A DNA stretch of 64,000 nucleotides, from NCBI GenBank assembly GCA_002314885.1, contig DCHT01000026.1, forward strand, positions 23,291 to 87,290, in the 5' to 3' direction. The position numbers and the translations under genes were made by a program. A model generated the notes under the pieces. It worked only from the letters and a program-made list of their open reading frames with translations. It searched no databases and was not told the origin of the DNA. Shown here one piece after another: positions 51,759-59,982 of this stretch (positions are counted from its first letter, which is position 1; every line of letters begins with the position of its first letter). The stretch is from Bacteroidales bacterium UBA1745 (GTDB taxonomy: Bacteria; Bacteroidota; Bacteroidia; Bacteroidales; UBA932).

Positions 51759-52418
51759 ATGGTAACAGACATTCTCAAAGCAATCCTTGTGGGTATCTGC
51801 GCGGTCATTCCTGTCGGACCGATCGCCATTTTCGTACTCAGCAAGTGCCTCAACAAAGGTCGTCGCGCAGGTATGGTGACGGCCCTGGGTTCCGTGACTG
51901 TCGACACCGTATTCTCCATAGTCGCGATCTTCGCACTCGCTCTTTTCCAGAATTTTATGGAAAACAACCACGAGTGGGTGTCATTCGGCGGTGGCGTCAT
52001 CCTCCTTGTCGTGGGAGCAGTGATGGCCTTCCGTAATCCGTACCGCAGGTCCGACAAGGCCGTGGAACGTGAGAAGGATAAGGAAAAAGCATCTCCGGCC
52101 GACTATTTCCAGGCTCTCGGTATGGGCTTGTCCAACATCGGGGCCATCCTCGTGATATTCGGTCTCTTCGCCTTCTTCGGCATCTGCGACGACAGCCCGC
52201 GCGACTGGAGCGTGGCTCCTATCATCATAGCCTTTGCCTGCGGTGAGACGCTCTATTGGCTGCTTTTCACCTTTGTGGCATCTCGCTTCCACGGCAAACT
52301 TTCCGTGGACAAGATGGTCTGGGGCAACCGTTTTATGGGAATTGTACTCGCAATCATAGGTCTTGCCTTCCTCGCAGACGGAATCTTCCGCCTCGCTTCC
52401 GGCAACGGCCTCTTCTGA
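51759..52418 (+). CDS. LysE-family exporter
   Basis: 219 aa, six membrane segments, LysE/RhtB-type. N-terminal ICAVIPVGPIAIFVLSKCL matches the family's PGP-containing first helix. Likely exports an amino acid or similar small molecule; substrate unknown. ATG 51759 is chosen because it directly follows the -7 box. First gene of an operon with PASTA, RluA, coaD and ung genes. Confidence 0.75.
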   Translation: MVTDILKAILVGICAVIPVGPIAIFVLSKCLNKGRRAGMVTALGSVTVDTVFSIVAIFALALFQNFMENNHEWVSFGGGVILLVVGAVMAFRNPYRRSDKAVEREKDKEKASPADYFQALGMGLSNIGAILVIFGLFAFFGICDDSPRDWSVAPIIIAFACGETLYWLLFTFVASRFHGKLSVDKMVWGNRFMGIVLAIIGLAFLADGIFRLASGNGLF

Positions 52419-52433
52419 TAGAAATTTATAGTT

Positions 52434-53216
52434 ATGGATATCAATCTCAAGAAATTACCAAAGAAGCTTCTTCTGAACATAGTTCTGATCATTGCCTTCG
52501 TGTTCGTGTTCGTGACCGTGACTTCCATTTTTCTCAATGGCGTCACCCATCACGGCAAATCCGTTCCCACTCCTGACTTCGTGGGCCTTACTGTACCTGA
52601 GGCCGAGGAACTCGCCCGTGACAGCAAGGTGCGCGTGGAGGTGATCGACACCACATATGTGAAGGGCATACAGCGCGGAGGCGTATTTATGCAGGAACCG
52701 GCAGCCGGCTCTATGGTCAAGAAGAACAGGCGCATACGCCTCGTCATCAACGCTATGACTCCGAAGAAGGTGATGATGCCTTACGTGGAGGACTGCCCGG
52801 TGCGCCAGGCCGTCTCAGACCTTACTTCCAAGGGTCTCGAAGTGGGCAAGCTCATCTATGTGAGCGGCTATGACGACCGTGTGATCCAGCAGATGGTAGG
52901 CGGAAAGCGCATTGAGCCTGGCACACTCGTGGAGAGCGGCACCAAGGTCAGCCTCAAGGTCGGCCTCGATCCGAACTACAGGTACACTACAGTGCCTAAC
53001 GTGCAGGGCGAAAGGGCAATGCAGGCCCGCAAGGACATCTGGGAGCGCTCCCTCAATGTCCGTAAACTTTCCTACGACAGTTCAGTCAAGACTTATGCAG
53101 ACTCCCTCAATGCAGTGGTTTACCGCCAGACTCCTGACTATGGCTCAGGCCAGGTGACCAAGGGCAGCGAGGTGACTCTCTATCTGTCCGCAGATCCGGA
53201 TAAACTTTCAAAATAA
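52434..53216 (+). CDS. Membrane-anchored PASTA-domain protein
   Basis: 260 aa. One N-terminal membrane segment (12-33), then three PASTA repeats (about 42-108, 110-178 and 180-255), each with a PxxxGLTVPEAEEL-like start. PASTA repeats bind peptidoglycan fragments or beta-lactams in other bacteria. There is no kinase or penicillin-binding domain, as usual for the Bacteroidota form. Between the LysE exporter and the RluA pseudouridine synthase, which follows after 6 nt. Confidence 0.88.
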   Translation: MDINLKKLPKKLLLNIVLIIAFVFVFVTVTSIFLNGVTHHGKSVPTPDFVGLTVPEAEELARDSKVRVEVIDTTYVKGIQRGGVFMQEPAAGSMVKKNRRIRLVINAMTPKKVMMPYVEDCPVRQAVSDLTSKGLEVGKLIYVSGYDDRVIQQMVGGKRIEPGTLVESGTKVSLKVGLDPNYRYTTVPNVQGERAMQARKDIWERSLNVRKLSYDSSVKTYADSLNAVVYRQTPDYGSGQVTKGSEVTLYLSADPDKLSK

Positions 53217-53222
53217 GCCACG

Positions 53223-54293
53223 ATGCTGGAAGACGACGAAAGATTCAATGAGGTAGAGGACGAAGAGCAGGGGATGTTCGAGCATTATCGCTTCGACATC
53301 TCTTCCGGCCAGGATCCTGTCAGGGTGGACAAGTATCTTTCCACCCATATGGAGTATACCTCCCGCCATCGCATCCAGCTGGCAATAAAGTCGGAATACA
53401 TACGCGTCAACGACAAGATCGTGAAGGCCAATTACGTGGTCCGTCCAGGCGACGTCGTGACCTTCGTGATGCCTTACGAAAGACGCGGGCTGGAGATACT
53501 TCCCGAGAATATTCCTCTCGACATAGTCTATGAGGACGACGATGTGCTAGTGCTCGACAAGCCTGCCGGTATGGTGGTCCATCCCGGTCACGGACACTTC
53601 AGCGGCACGCTCGTAAACGCCCTGGCCTTCCATCTGGGCATCTCCCAGGGACCTGATGCCGAGGACGAGAGGATGGGTGTGCTTGTGCACCGCATCGACA
53701 AGGACACCTCCGGACTCCTCGTGGTGGCCAAGAATGACGAGGCTCAGCTCAACCTGGCCCGCCAGTTCTTCGTGCATTCCATCGACCGCCGCTATGTGGC
53801 GATCGTGTGGGGCAATATCAAGGAAGACGAGGGTACCATCACCGGAAACATCGGCCGCGATCCAAGCGACAGGATGCGCTTCAAGGTATTCCCGGACGGC
53901 GATCAGGGCAAGCACGCCGTGACTCATTACAAGGTCCTCGAGCGCTTCGGCTATGTCACCGTGGTGGAGTGCCGCCTCGAGACCGGCCGTACCCATCAGA
54001 TACGCGTACATTTCAATTATATAGGTCACCCGCTGTTCAACGACGAGCGCTATGACGGCGCTGAGATACGCAAGGGTACCATATACGCAAAATACAGACA
54101 GTTCATCGAGAACTGCTTCAAGATATGCCCTCGCCAGGCCCTCCACGCCAGGCTTCTGGGCTTCGTACATCCGAAGACAGGCAAACACATACTCTTCGAA
54201 TCACCGCTTCCTGACGATATGAGCCAGCTCATAGAAAAGTGGCGCAAGTATTCAGAGAATATGAGCGAATGGCTGTCCGAACCGGAAAACTGA
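53223..54293 (+). CDS. RluA-family 23S rRNA pseudouridine synthase
   Basis: 356 aa. An acidic N-terminal stretch, S4 RNA-binding domain (about 30-95: RVDKYLSTHMEYTSRHRIQ), then the catalytic domain with Asp near 160 in HRIDKDTSGLLVVAKN and the RTHQIRVHF motif. Most like RluD. Modifies uridines in 23S rRNA. It is followed by coaD after 8 nt. Confidence 0.92.
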   Translation: MLEDDERFNEVEDEEQGMFEHYRFDISSGQDPVRVDKYLSTHMEYTSRHRIQLAIKSEYIRVNDKIVKANYVVRPGDVVTFVMPYERRGLEILPENIPLDIVYEDDDVLVLDKPAGMVVHPGHGHFSGTLVNALAFHLGISQGPDAEDERMGVLVHRIDKDTSGLLVVAKNDEAQLNLARQFFVHSIDRRYVAIVWGNIKEDEGTITGNIGRDPSDRMRFKVFPDGDQGKHAVTHYKVLERFGYVTVVECRLETGRTHQIRVHFNYIGHPLFNDERYDGAEIRKGTIYAKYRQFIENCFKICPRQALHARLLGFVHPKTGKHILFESPLPDDMSQLIEKWRKYSENMSEWLSEPEN

Positions 54294-54301
54294 TTTCTGA
54301 A

Positions 54302-54760
54302 ATGAAAAGAGTTGCACTTTTTCCGGGATCTTTCGATCCCTTCACCGCAGGCCACCTCAATATCCTGAAGAGGGCCCTCACTATGTTCGACGAGGTCGTA
54401 GTGGCCGTCGGTATCAACCAGGACAAGAGGGGCTTCTTCACCACCGAGAAGAAACTGGACATCATACGTCAGGCCGTTGCAGGTATGAAGAACGTCGAGG
54501 TTATGTCCTATGACAATCTCACCATCGACACTTGCCGCAGCCTCGGCATACATCACATCGTCAGGGGTGTCCGCAATATGATCGACTTCGAGACCGAGAG
54601 GTCCATCGCCGATGCCAACCGCAGGCTGGCCCCGGAAATCGAGACCATCATCATCCCTACCGCGCAGGAGTTTGCACATATCTCCTCCACCGCCGTGCGA
54701 GACCTCATCAAGCACAACGGTGACGCATCCCTCTTCCTTCCGGAAAACGTCAAATTATGA
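54302..54760 (+). CDS. coaD: Phosphopantetheine adenylyltransferase
   Basis: 152 aa, usual length. Nucleotidyltransferase motif FPGSFDPFTAGHLN (H18), ISSTAVRD near the C-terminus. Makes dephospho-CoA from 4'-phosphopantetheine and ATP. The start at MKRVALFPG is fixed by the motif. It overlaps ung by 4 nt (ATGA). Confidence 0.95.
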   Translation: MKRVALFPGSFDPFTAGHLNILKRALTMFDEVVVAVGINQDKRGFFTTEKKLDIIRQAVAGMKNVEVMSYDNLTIDTCRSLGIHHIVRGVRNMIDFETERSIADANRRLAPEIETIIIPTAQEFAHISSTAVRDLIKHNGDASLFLPENVKL

Positions 54761-55431
54761 ATGTCAAGATAGAGGAAAGCTGGAAGGCCGCCCTGGCTCC
54801 GGAGTTCGAGAAGCCTTATTTCTCGGCCCTTGCCCAGGCTCTGCACGCCGAAAAGGCTGCGGGCTACACCATCTATCCTCCGGGCAATCTCATCTTCAAT
54901 GCCTTTGAGAGGACTCCTCTGGACTCCCTCAAGGTGGTGATTCTGGGACAGGATCCCTATCACAACCCTGGCGAAGCAATGGGACTGTCCTTTTCTGTTC
55001 CCAACGGCATAAAGATGCCGCCTTCGCTGCGCAACATCTTCAAGGAAATCCACGACGAACTGGGCGTGGAAATGAGCGGAAATACCGACCTGACTCCTTG
55101 GGCGGAGCAGGGCGTGCTGCTTCTCAACGCTATGCTCACCGTCAGGGCCGGTTCCGATGGCGCCGCTTCCCACAAGAATCTGGGCTGGCAGCAGTTCACC
55201 GATGCGGTCATACGCTATATCTCCGACAACTGCAGCGGAGTCGTGTTCCTGCTCTGGGGCAATTTCGCCCGCACCAAGAAAGTGTTCATCGACACGACGA
55301 AGCACTATGTCCTCGAGGCTGCCCATCCGTCACCTCTGGCCGGCGGAGCCTTCTTCGGCTGCGGACATTTCAGAAGGACCAACGAGATCCTTCTCTCGCT
55401 GGGACGTACTCCTATAGACTGGAAACTTTAA
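54757..55431 (+). CDS. ung: Uracil-DNA glycosylase
   Basis: 224 aa, family 1. Catalytic Asp D66 in GQDPYHNPGEAMG; PSLRNI, LLLNAMLTV and AAHPSPLAGGAFFGCGHF motifs complete. Removes uracil from DNA. Last gene of the operon; its stop abuts the stop of the convergent thioredoxin-like gene with no gap. Confidence 0.96.
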   Translation: MNVKIEESWKAALAPEFEKPYFSALAQALHAEKAAGYTIYPPGNLIFNAFERTPLDSLKVVILGQDPYHNPGEAMGLSFSVPNGIKMPPSLRNIFKEIHDELGVEMSGNTDLTPWAEQGVLLLNAMLTVRAGSDGAASHKNLGWQQFTDAVIRYISDNCSGVVFLLWGNFARTKKVFIDTTKHYVLEAAHPSPLAGGAFFGCGHFRRTNEILLSLGRTPIDWKL

Positions 55432-56928
55432 CTATTTGAAACTGCAGTATTTCTCTGCGACGGCGCCCTGTGCGTCCAGTTTCGTGATATACGGGAAGGT
55501 GATCAGGTCGAAGCTGTCCATCACGGTCTGAGCCTCGTCCGGATGGTTCTCATCCATATTGTCCATATCCACCTTGAGCACTCTCAGCTTCTCCTTTGCA
55601 GCGTGGCGCTGGCTCAGAGCCTCGAGTTCCTCCTGGCAGTCCTGGCAGAGAGGGGAGTAGAACATCACATATTCGATGCGGCGAGGGAGCCTGCTCAGGT
55701 CCCAGGTCCTTGTCTTGCCCTCGCGCAGGCGGGTGGACTTGCTGCCATAGACGACAACTGAAGGCAGTTTGCTGCCGACGGAAGCCCTGTCAGCAACCTC
55801 CTTCATCATCCTGGCCAGGCCTACTACCTGGAGGCTGTCGTCCTCGGTGTTCCAGATGTCGCTGCGGGAGAGGATATGCTTCTGGGTGAAGTCCGAAATG
55901 CCGTTTCGAAGTCCGCTTTCCCCATTGTTGCTGAGATAGTAGAGCAGATCGCCCGTGAGCTGCTTGTAGAGCATTGTGTCGCGGGCCTCTTCGAGGGTCC
56001 TGGTGGCGATATGGTCTGCCACTGCGGCGAGATTCTCGCTGCTGACGCGACCGTTCTCCTTCCTGTAGGACTCGAAGATGTCATTGTAGAATACTATGCT
56101 CTCGTCTTCTCCGTACACCATCTGTACAGGTGTGAACATCGCATCGAGCATCCTGTCGAGGGCATAGCTGTCCATCGCTCTGCCTAAGATTGTGCCGTCG
56201 GCGTCCACGAGGAAGAGCTTCGGGGTCTGGAGCACGCCGTAGCTGTGCTGCCAGCCCTTGTTGCCCTCCGGATCCCAGAGATGATGGACGCTGGTGTTGC
56301 TCACGCTGAAGCAGAGGCTGCCCGTGGTGAGTTCCTCCCATTTCGTCCTGTCGTCGGAAGTGCACACGGCATAGACGTCGACAGGGCAGTCGCGGTTCTC
56401 GATGACGTTGCGCACCATAATGTTCTCTATCTTGCACTTGGCGCAGTCAGGAGAGTAGAAATACAGCACTGAGACGCGTCCTGAGGCCTTCGCGTAGATG
56501 GTTACATCGTTGCCATCGGAGTCTTTCAATGTCACGGCCGGAGCCTTGCTGCCTATCAGGGACTGCCTGTTGAAGTCTGCAAAGATGGCCGCCGTCAGCT
56601 GGCTGATCTCGTCGTACATCTTCAGTCCGCCCTTGTCGAACCATTTGTCGTAGATATGTATGGCGACGGCATCGTGGCCCATTACCTTTGATTTATAGTA
56701 ATGGTCATACATCCACACTGCTACGAACTGGCGCGTGGCCTCGTCCTCGCAGCTGCCGATAATGAAGTCGGTCTCCTCGCATTGCTGTGCGGCAGGCTCT
56801 CCCAGGAGAGCTGCGCAGTATTCCTCGAGCTTGGCTCCGAGAGCTGCACGGCGGGTGCTGTCCAGCTGCTGGGCGGACAGGTTCAGGGCCAGAAGGCCTG
56901 CGAGCAATGTGAGAAGAATGCGCTTCAT
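55432..56928 (-). CDS. Exported protein with two thioredoxin-like domains
   Basis: 498 aa. Signal peptide KRILLTLLAGLLALNLSAQ. A helical domain (about 25-130, DUF5106-like) is followed by a TlpA/ResA-type thioredoxin domain with FYSPDCAKCKIEN (CAKC, about 155). A long helical linker follows, then a second thioredoxin-like domain with FYSPLCQDCQEELEAL (CQDC, about 427). Probably a periplasmic thiol-disulphide protein. Two CxxC sites in one chain are unusual. It lies 0-1 nt upstream of lon in the same direction only on the minus strand order (lon start side), i.e. downstream neighbours are ung (convergent) and lon (upstream). Confidence 0.78.
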   Translation of the reverse strand: MKRILLTLLAGLLALNLSAQQLDSTRRAALGAKLEEYCAALLGEPAAQQCEETDFIIGSCEDEATRQFVAVWMYDHYYKSKVMGHDAVAIHIYDKWFDKGGLKMYDEISQLTAAIFADFNRQSLIGSKAPAVTLKDSDGNDVTIYAKASGRVSVLYFYSPDCAKCKIENIMVRNVIENRDCPVDVYAVCTSDDRTKWEELTTGSLCFSVSNTSVHHLWDPEGNKGWQHSYGVLQTPKLFLVDADGTILGRAMDSYALDRMLDAMFTPVQMVYGEDESIVFYNDIFESYRKENGRVSSENLAAVADHIATRTLEEARDTMLYKQLTGDLLYYLSNNGESGLRNGISDFTQKHILSRSDIWNTEDDSLQVVGLARMMKEVADRASVGSKLPSVVVYGSKSTRLREGKTRTWDLSRLPRRIEYVMFYSPLCQDCQEELEALSQRHAAKEKLRVLKVDMDNMDENHPDEAQTVMDSFDLITFPYITKLDAQGAVAEKYCSFK

Positions 56929-59334
56929 TTATTCGAAGATGTAGCTGATTACGTCGTCGATGGTCTTCACATAATGGAAGGTGAGGCCGTCGATGTAGAT
57001 AGGCTGGATATCCTCCACGTCCTTGCGGTTGTCTTCGCAGATGACGATGGTGTGCACGCCGGAGCGCTTGGCTGCAAGGATCTTCTCCTTGATGCCGCCC
57101 ACTGGGAGCACCTTGCCACGGAGGGTCATCTCTCCGGTCATTGCAATGCCCTTGCGGGCTGCCTTGCCGCGGAATGCGGACACCATAGAGCTGACCATAG
57201 TGATGCCTGCTGAAGGGCCGTCCTTAGGGGTGGCTCCTTCCGGAACGTGCAGATGGACGTCCTTCTCGGAGAATTCCTCGTAGCTCAGACCTGTCATTTC
57301 AGGATGAGCCTTGAGGTACTGGTATGCGATGGTGGCGGACTCCTTCATCACGTCGCCCAGGTTGCCCGTCATAGTGAGCACGCCCTTGCCCTTGCTGATG
57401 GAGCTCTCCACGAAGAGAATCTCACCTCCCATCTCCGTCCAGGCGAGTCCGGTGACTACGCCAGGGCCCTCATTGCCCTTCTGGAGGTCGTGGAATGCGG
57501 TCTGCAGTCCGAGGTACTCCTTCAGGTGCTCAGGCTTGATGGTCACAGGGTGCTTCTGGCCGAGGGCAATCTTCTTTGCGGTGACGCGGGCCACCTTTGC
57601 AATCTGCTTCTCGAGTCCGCGCACTCCTGATTCGTGGGTGTACTTGTCGATGATTTCGCGTATTGCCTCCTTGCTGAACTTGAGCTGCTTCTTCTCTAGG
57701 CCGTGCTCGCCGAGCTGCTTAGGCACGAGATGCCTGATGGCGATCTGCTCCTTCTCCTCTGCGAGATATCCGCTCACGTCTATCATCTCCATCCTGTCCC
57801 TGAGGGCCGGTTGGATGTTGGAAATCGTGTTGGCGGTGGTTATGAAGAGCACGTTGGACAGGTCGTAGTCGATGTCCAGGTAGTTGTCGTGGAAGGTGGT
57901 GTTCTGCTCAGGGTCGAGGGCCTCGAGCAGTGCGGATGAAGGATCGCCCTTCATATCGCTGGTGATCTTGTCCACCTCGTCGAGCACGATCACCGGGTTG
58001 GACGTACCTGCACGGTTGATGCCGTTGAGGATACGGCCCGGGAGGGCTCCGATATAGGTCTTGCGGTGGCCGCGTATCTCCGACTCGTCGTGGGTGCCGC
58101 CGAGTGCTATCCTTACATATTTACGCCCGAGCGCACGCGCGATGGACTTGCCGAGGCTGGTCTTGCCGACGCCCGGAGGGCCGTAGAGACAGAGGATAGG
58201 GGATTTCATATCGCCCTTCAGCTTGAGCACTGCGAGGTATTCGATGATTCTGTCCTTGACCTTGTCCAGTCCGAAGTGGTCCTCGTCGAGCACTTCCTGG
58301 GCGTGCTTGAGGTCCAGGTTGTCCTCGGAGATGTAGCCCCAAGGCAGGTCGAGCATAAACTGTATGTAGTTGTACTGGATGCTGTAGTCCGGCGAAGACG
58401 GGTTGTAGCGCTCGAGCTTGGACATCTCCTTCTCGAAGATTTCCTGAACTGCTGCCGGCCAGATCTTCTCCTCAGCCTTCTTGCGGAACTGGTCGAAGTC
58501 CTCCATCTCGTCCATACCGAGCTCTTCCTGGATGGTCTTCAGCTGGTTGTTGAGGTAGTATTCCCTTTGCTGCTGGTCGATTTCGCTCTTTACCTTGGCG
58601 TTGATGTCCTGCTTGATCTTCATCAGTTCCACCTGACCGTCCAGTATGGACAGCAGTTCCATTGCCCTTGCGAGCACATCATCAATCGTGAGGAGTCCCA
58701 GCTTGTCTATGTAGCTTTCCGTCTCGAAGGTGGTCGCAATGAAATTAGTCAGAAATTCGAGGTCTTCGATGGAACGAAGTGCTGCCACGGTTTCCTTAGG
58801 GATGAAATTTCCCATTTTCGCGATGGAAATCGCCTTGTCCTTGAGTGACTCTATGACAGCTTTGACCTTCGGACTGCCATTGTCTGCCTTTATGTCAGTA
58901 AGGTATGACACCCTGCCATACATATAAGGTTCGTACTCGAGTATCTCCTCGAGGCGGAACCTGCGTATGCCCTGGAGTATGGCGGTGAGTGTTCCGTCCG
59001 GCATTTCGAGGGTCTTCATAACCTTTGCGACAGTGCCGCAGCTGCAGAGGTCCTCTATCTTCGGATCCTCCACTGAAAGGTCGTTCTGAGGGACGGTACC
59101 GATGAGCAAATCGTGCTTCTCAGCGTCCTCAATCAACTTTATTGACTTTTCTCTTCCAATTGTGATAGGGTAGATGCTACCCGGGAAAAGGATAGCATTC
59201 CTCAATGCGAGTACGGGCAACGTCTCCGGAAGGTCCTTGTCATCGACCTTCGGCAATCCTTCCCCCTGCATCACCGGGATGATGCTTACTTCTGCTCCCT
59301 GGGGAGCAAACATTTCTATGTCTGTATCTCTCAT
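56929..59334 (-). CDS. lon: ATP-dependent protease Lon
   Basis: 801 aa, full LonA layout: N-terminal substrate domain (about 35-245), AAA+ module with GPPGVGKTSLG (about 385) and VIVLDEVDKI, and protease domain with catalytic Ser in PKDGPSAGIT (about 707) and Lys in VGGIKEKILAAKR (about 750). Degrades damaged and regulatory proteins. ATG 59334 is preferred to a TTG at 59343. Its stop and the following thioredoxin-like gene are back to back. Confidence 0.96.
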   Translation of the reverse strand: MRDTDIEMFAPQGAEVSIIPVMQGEGLPKVDDKDLPETLPVLALRNAILFPGSIYPITIGREKSIKLIEDAEKHDLLIGTVPQNDLSVEDPKIEDLCSCGTVAKVMKTLEMPDGTLTAILQGIRRFRLEEILEYEPYMYGRVSYLTDIKADNGSPKVKAVIESLKDKAISIAKMGNFIPKETVAALRSIEDLEFLTNFIATTFETESYIDKLGLLTIDDVLARAMELLSILDGQVELMKIKQDINAKVKSEIDQQQREYYLNNQLKTIQEELGMDEMEDFDQFRKKAEEKIWPAAVQEIFEKEMSKLERYNPSSPDYSIQYNYIQFMLDLPWGYISEDNLDLKHAQEVLDEDHFGLDKVKDRIIEYLAVLKLKGDMKSPILCLYGPPGVGKTSLGKSIARALGRKYVRIALGGTHDESEIRGHRKTYIGALPGRILNGINRAGTSNPVIVLDEVDKITSDMKGDPSSALLEALDPEQNTTFHDNYLDIDYDLSNVLFITTANTISNIQPALRDRMEMIDVSGYLAEEKEQIAIRHLVPKQLGEHGLEKKQLKFSKEAIREIIDKYTHESGVRGLEKQIAKVARVTAKKIALGQKHPVTIKPEHLKEYLGLQTAFHDLQKGNEGPGVVTGLAWTEMGGEILFVESSISKGKGVLTMTGNLGDVMKESATIAYQYLKAHPEMTGLSYEEFSEKDVHLHVPEGATPKDGPSAGITMVSSMVSAFRGKAARKGIAMTGEMTLRGKVLPVGGIKEKILAAKRSGVHTIVICEDNRKDVEDIQPIYIDGLTFHYVKTIDDVISYIFE

Positions 59335-59368
59335 ATATATCAAAAACTTACATTACATAAGTATACTG

Positions 59369-59376
59369 CAAATATA
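59369..59376 (-). promoter_or_regulatory. -7 promoter element for lon
   Basis: Minus-strand TATATTTG, 34 nt before the lon ATG. No heat-shock (CIRCE) repeat is seen in this gap. Confidence 0.55.
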
Positions 59377-59397
59377 GGGCGAATTTTACTTCTTTTT

Positions 59398-59428
59398 TTT
59401 GCATAAAGAAAAAAATGGACTAATTTTG
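59398..59428 (+). promoter_or_regulatory. Promoter of the HU gene (-33 and -7)
   Basis: TTTG (59398-59401), exactly 19 nt, TAATTTTG (59421-59428). The best-matching promoter in the window; leader about 45 nt. Confidence 0.75.
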
Positions 59429-59478
59429 CAAGGTTTTATCCGCTGATACAAAGGAAATTATATAAAACGTAAATAGAT

Positions 59479-59763
59479 ATGACTAAGCAACAGATCGTAG
59501 AAGAAATCGCCAAGAGCAGCAACATCGAGAAGATCGCTGTTCAGCAGGTGATTGAGAGCTTCATGGAAGTAGTGAAGAAGTCTCTCGCAGCCGGTGAGCC
59601 AGTTTACCTTCGTGGCTTCGGCAGCTTCATCATCAAGCACAGGGCTGAAAAGGCCGCAAGGAACATCACCCGCAACACCACGCTCACTATCCCAGAGCAC
59701 AACATCCCAGCATTCAAGCCTGCAAAGGTTTTCGTGAAGGAAGTTGCCCAGGAGGTGAAATAA
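59479..59763 (+). CDS. hup: HU family DNA-binding protein
   Basis: 94 aa, normal HU/IHF length. MTKQQIVEEIAKSSNIEKIA start, GFGSFIIKHR central motif and PAFKPAKVFVKEVAQEVK end. Bends and compacts DNA. One of five CATG sites is here (59562). Confidence 0.93.
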   Translation: MTKQQIVEEIAKSSNIEKIAVQQVIESFMEVVKKSLAAGEPVYLRGFGSFIIKHRAEKAARNITRNTTLTIPEHNIPAFKPAKVFVKEVAQEVK

Positions 59764-59804
59764 TTGCAACTATAAGTAAGTATAACATTTAATAAAGCGA
59801 AATT

Positions 59805-59894
59805 ATGCCAAACGGAAAGAAGCACAAGAGGCATAAAATGGCAACTCACAAGCGTAAGAAAAGACTTCGCAAGAATAGACACAAGAAGAAATAA
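59805..59894 (+). CDS. 29-residue very basic protein, AURKAIP1/COX24-like
   Basis: Reads MPNGKKHKRHKMATHKRKKR followed by LRKNRHKKK: 20 of 29 residues are Lys, Arg or His. The pattern KxxKMATHKRKKRLRKNRHK resembles the short C-terminal domain of AURKAIP1/COX24/mS38 mitochondrial ribosomal proteins and the mycobacterial bS22, so a ribosome-bound role is plausible. It starts 41 nt after the HU stop and is followed by a terminator before the RNase E/G gene. Recognition is by composition and pattern. Confidence 0.7.
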   Translation: MPNGKKHKRHKMATHKRKKRLRKNRHKKK

Positions 59895-59937
59895 GTCTTC
59901 TTTCAGTGTCTGCCATTTTTAGCAGCTGCTAATTTAT

Positions 59938-59970
59938 AAGGCTGGCCTGAATCGGCCGGCCTTGTTTTGT
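59938..59970 (+). terminator. Rho-independent terminator before the RNase E/G gene
   Basis: AAGGCTGGCC / GGCCGGCCTT (one T-G pair), loop TGAATC, then GTTTTGTT. It closes the HU-small protein unit; the RNase ATG is 13 nt further on, so some read-through must occur or the hairpin attenuates it. Confidence 0.75.
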
Positions 59971-59982
59971 TACTGTGAAAGT

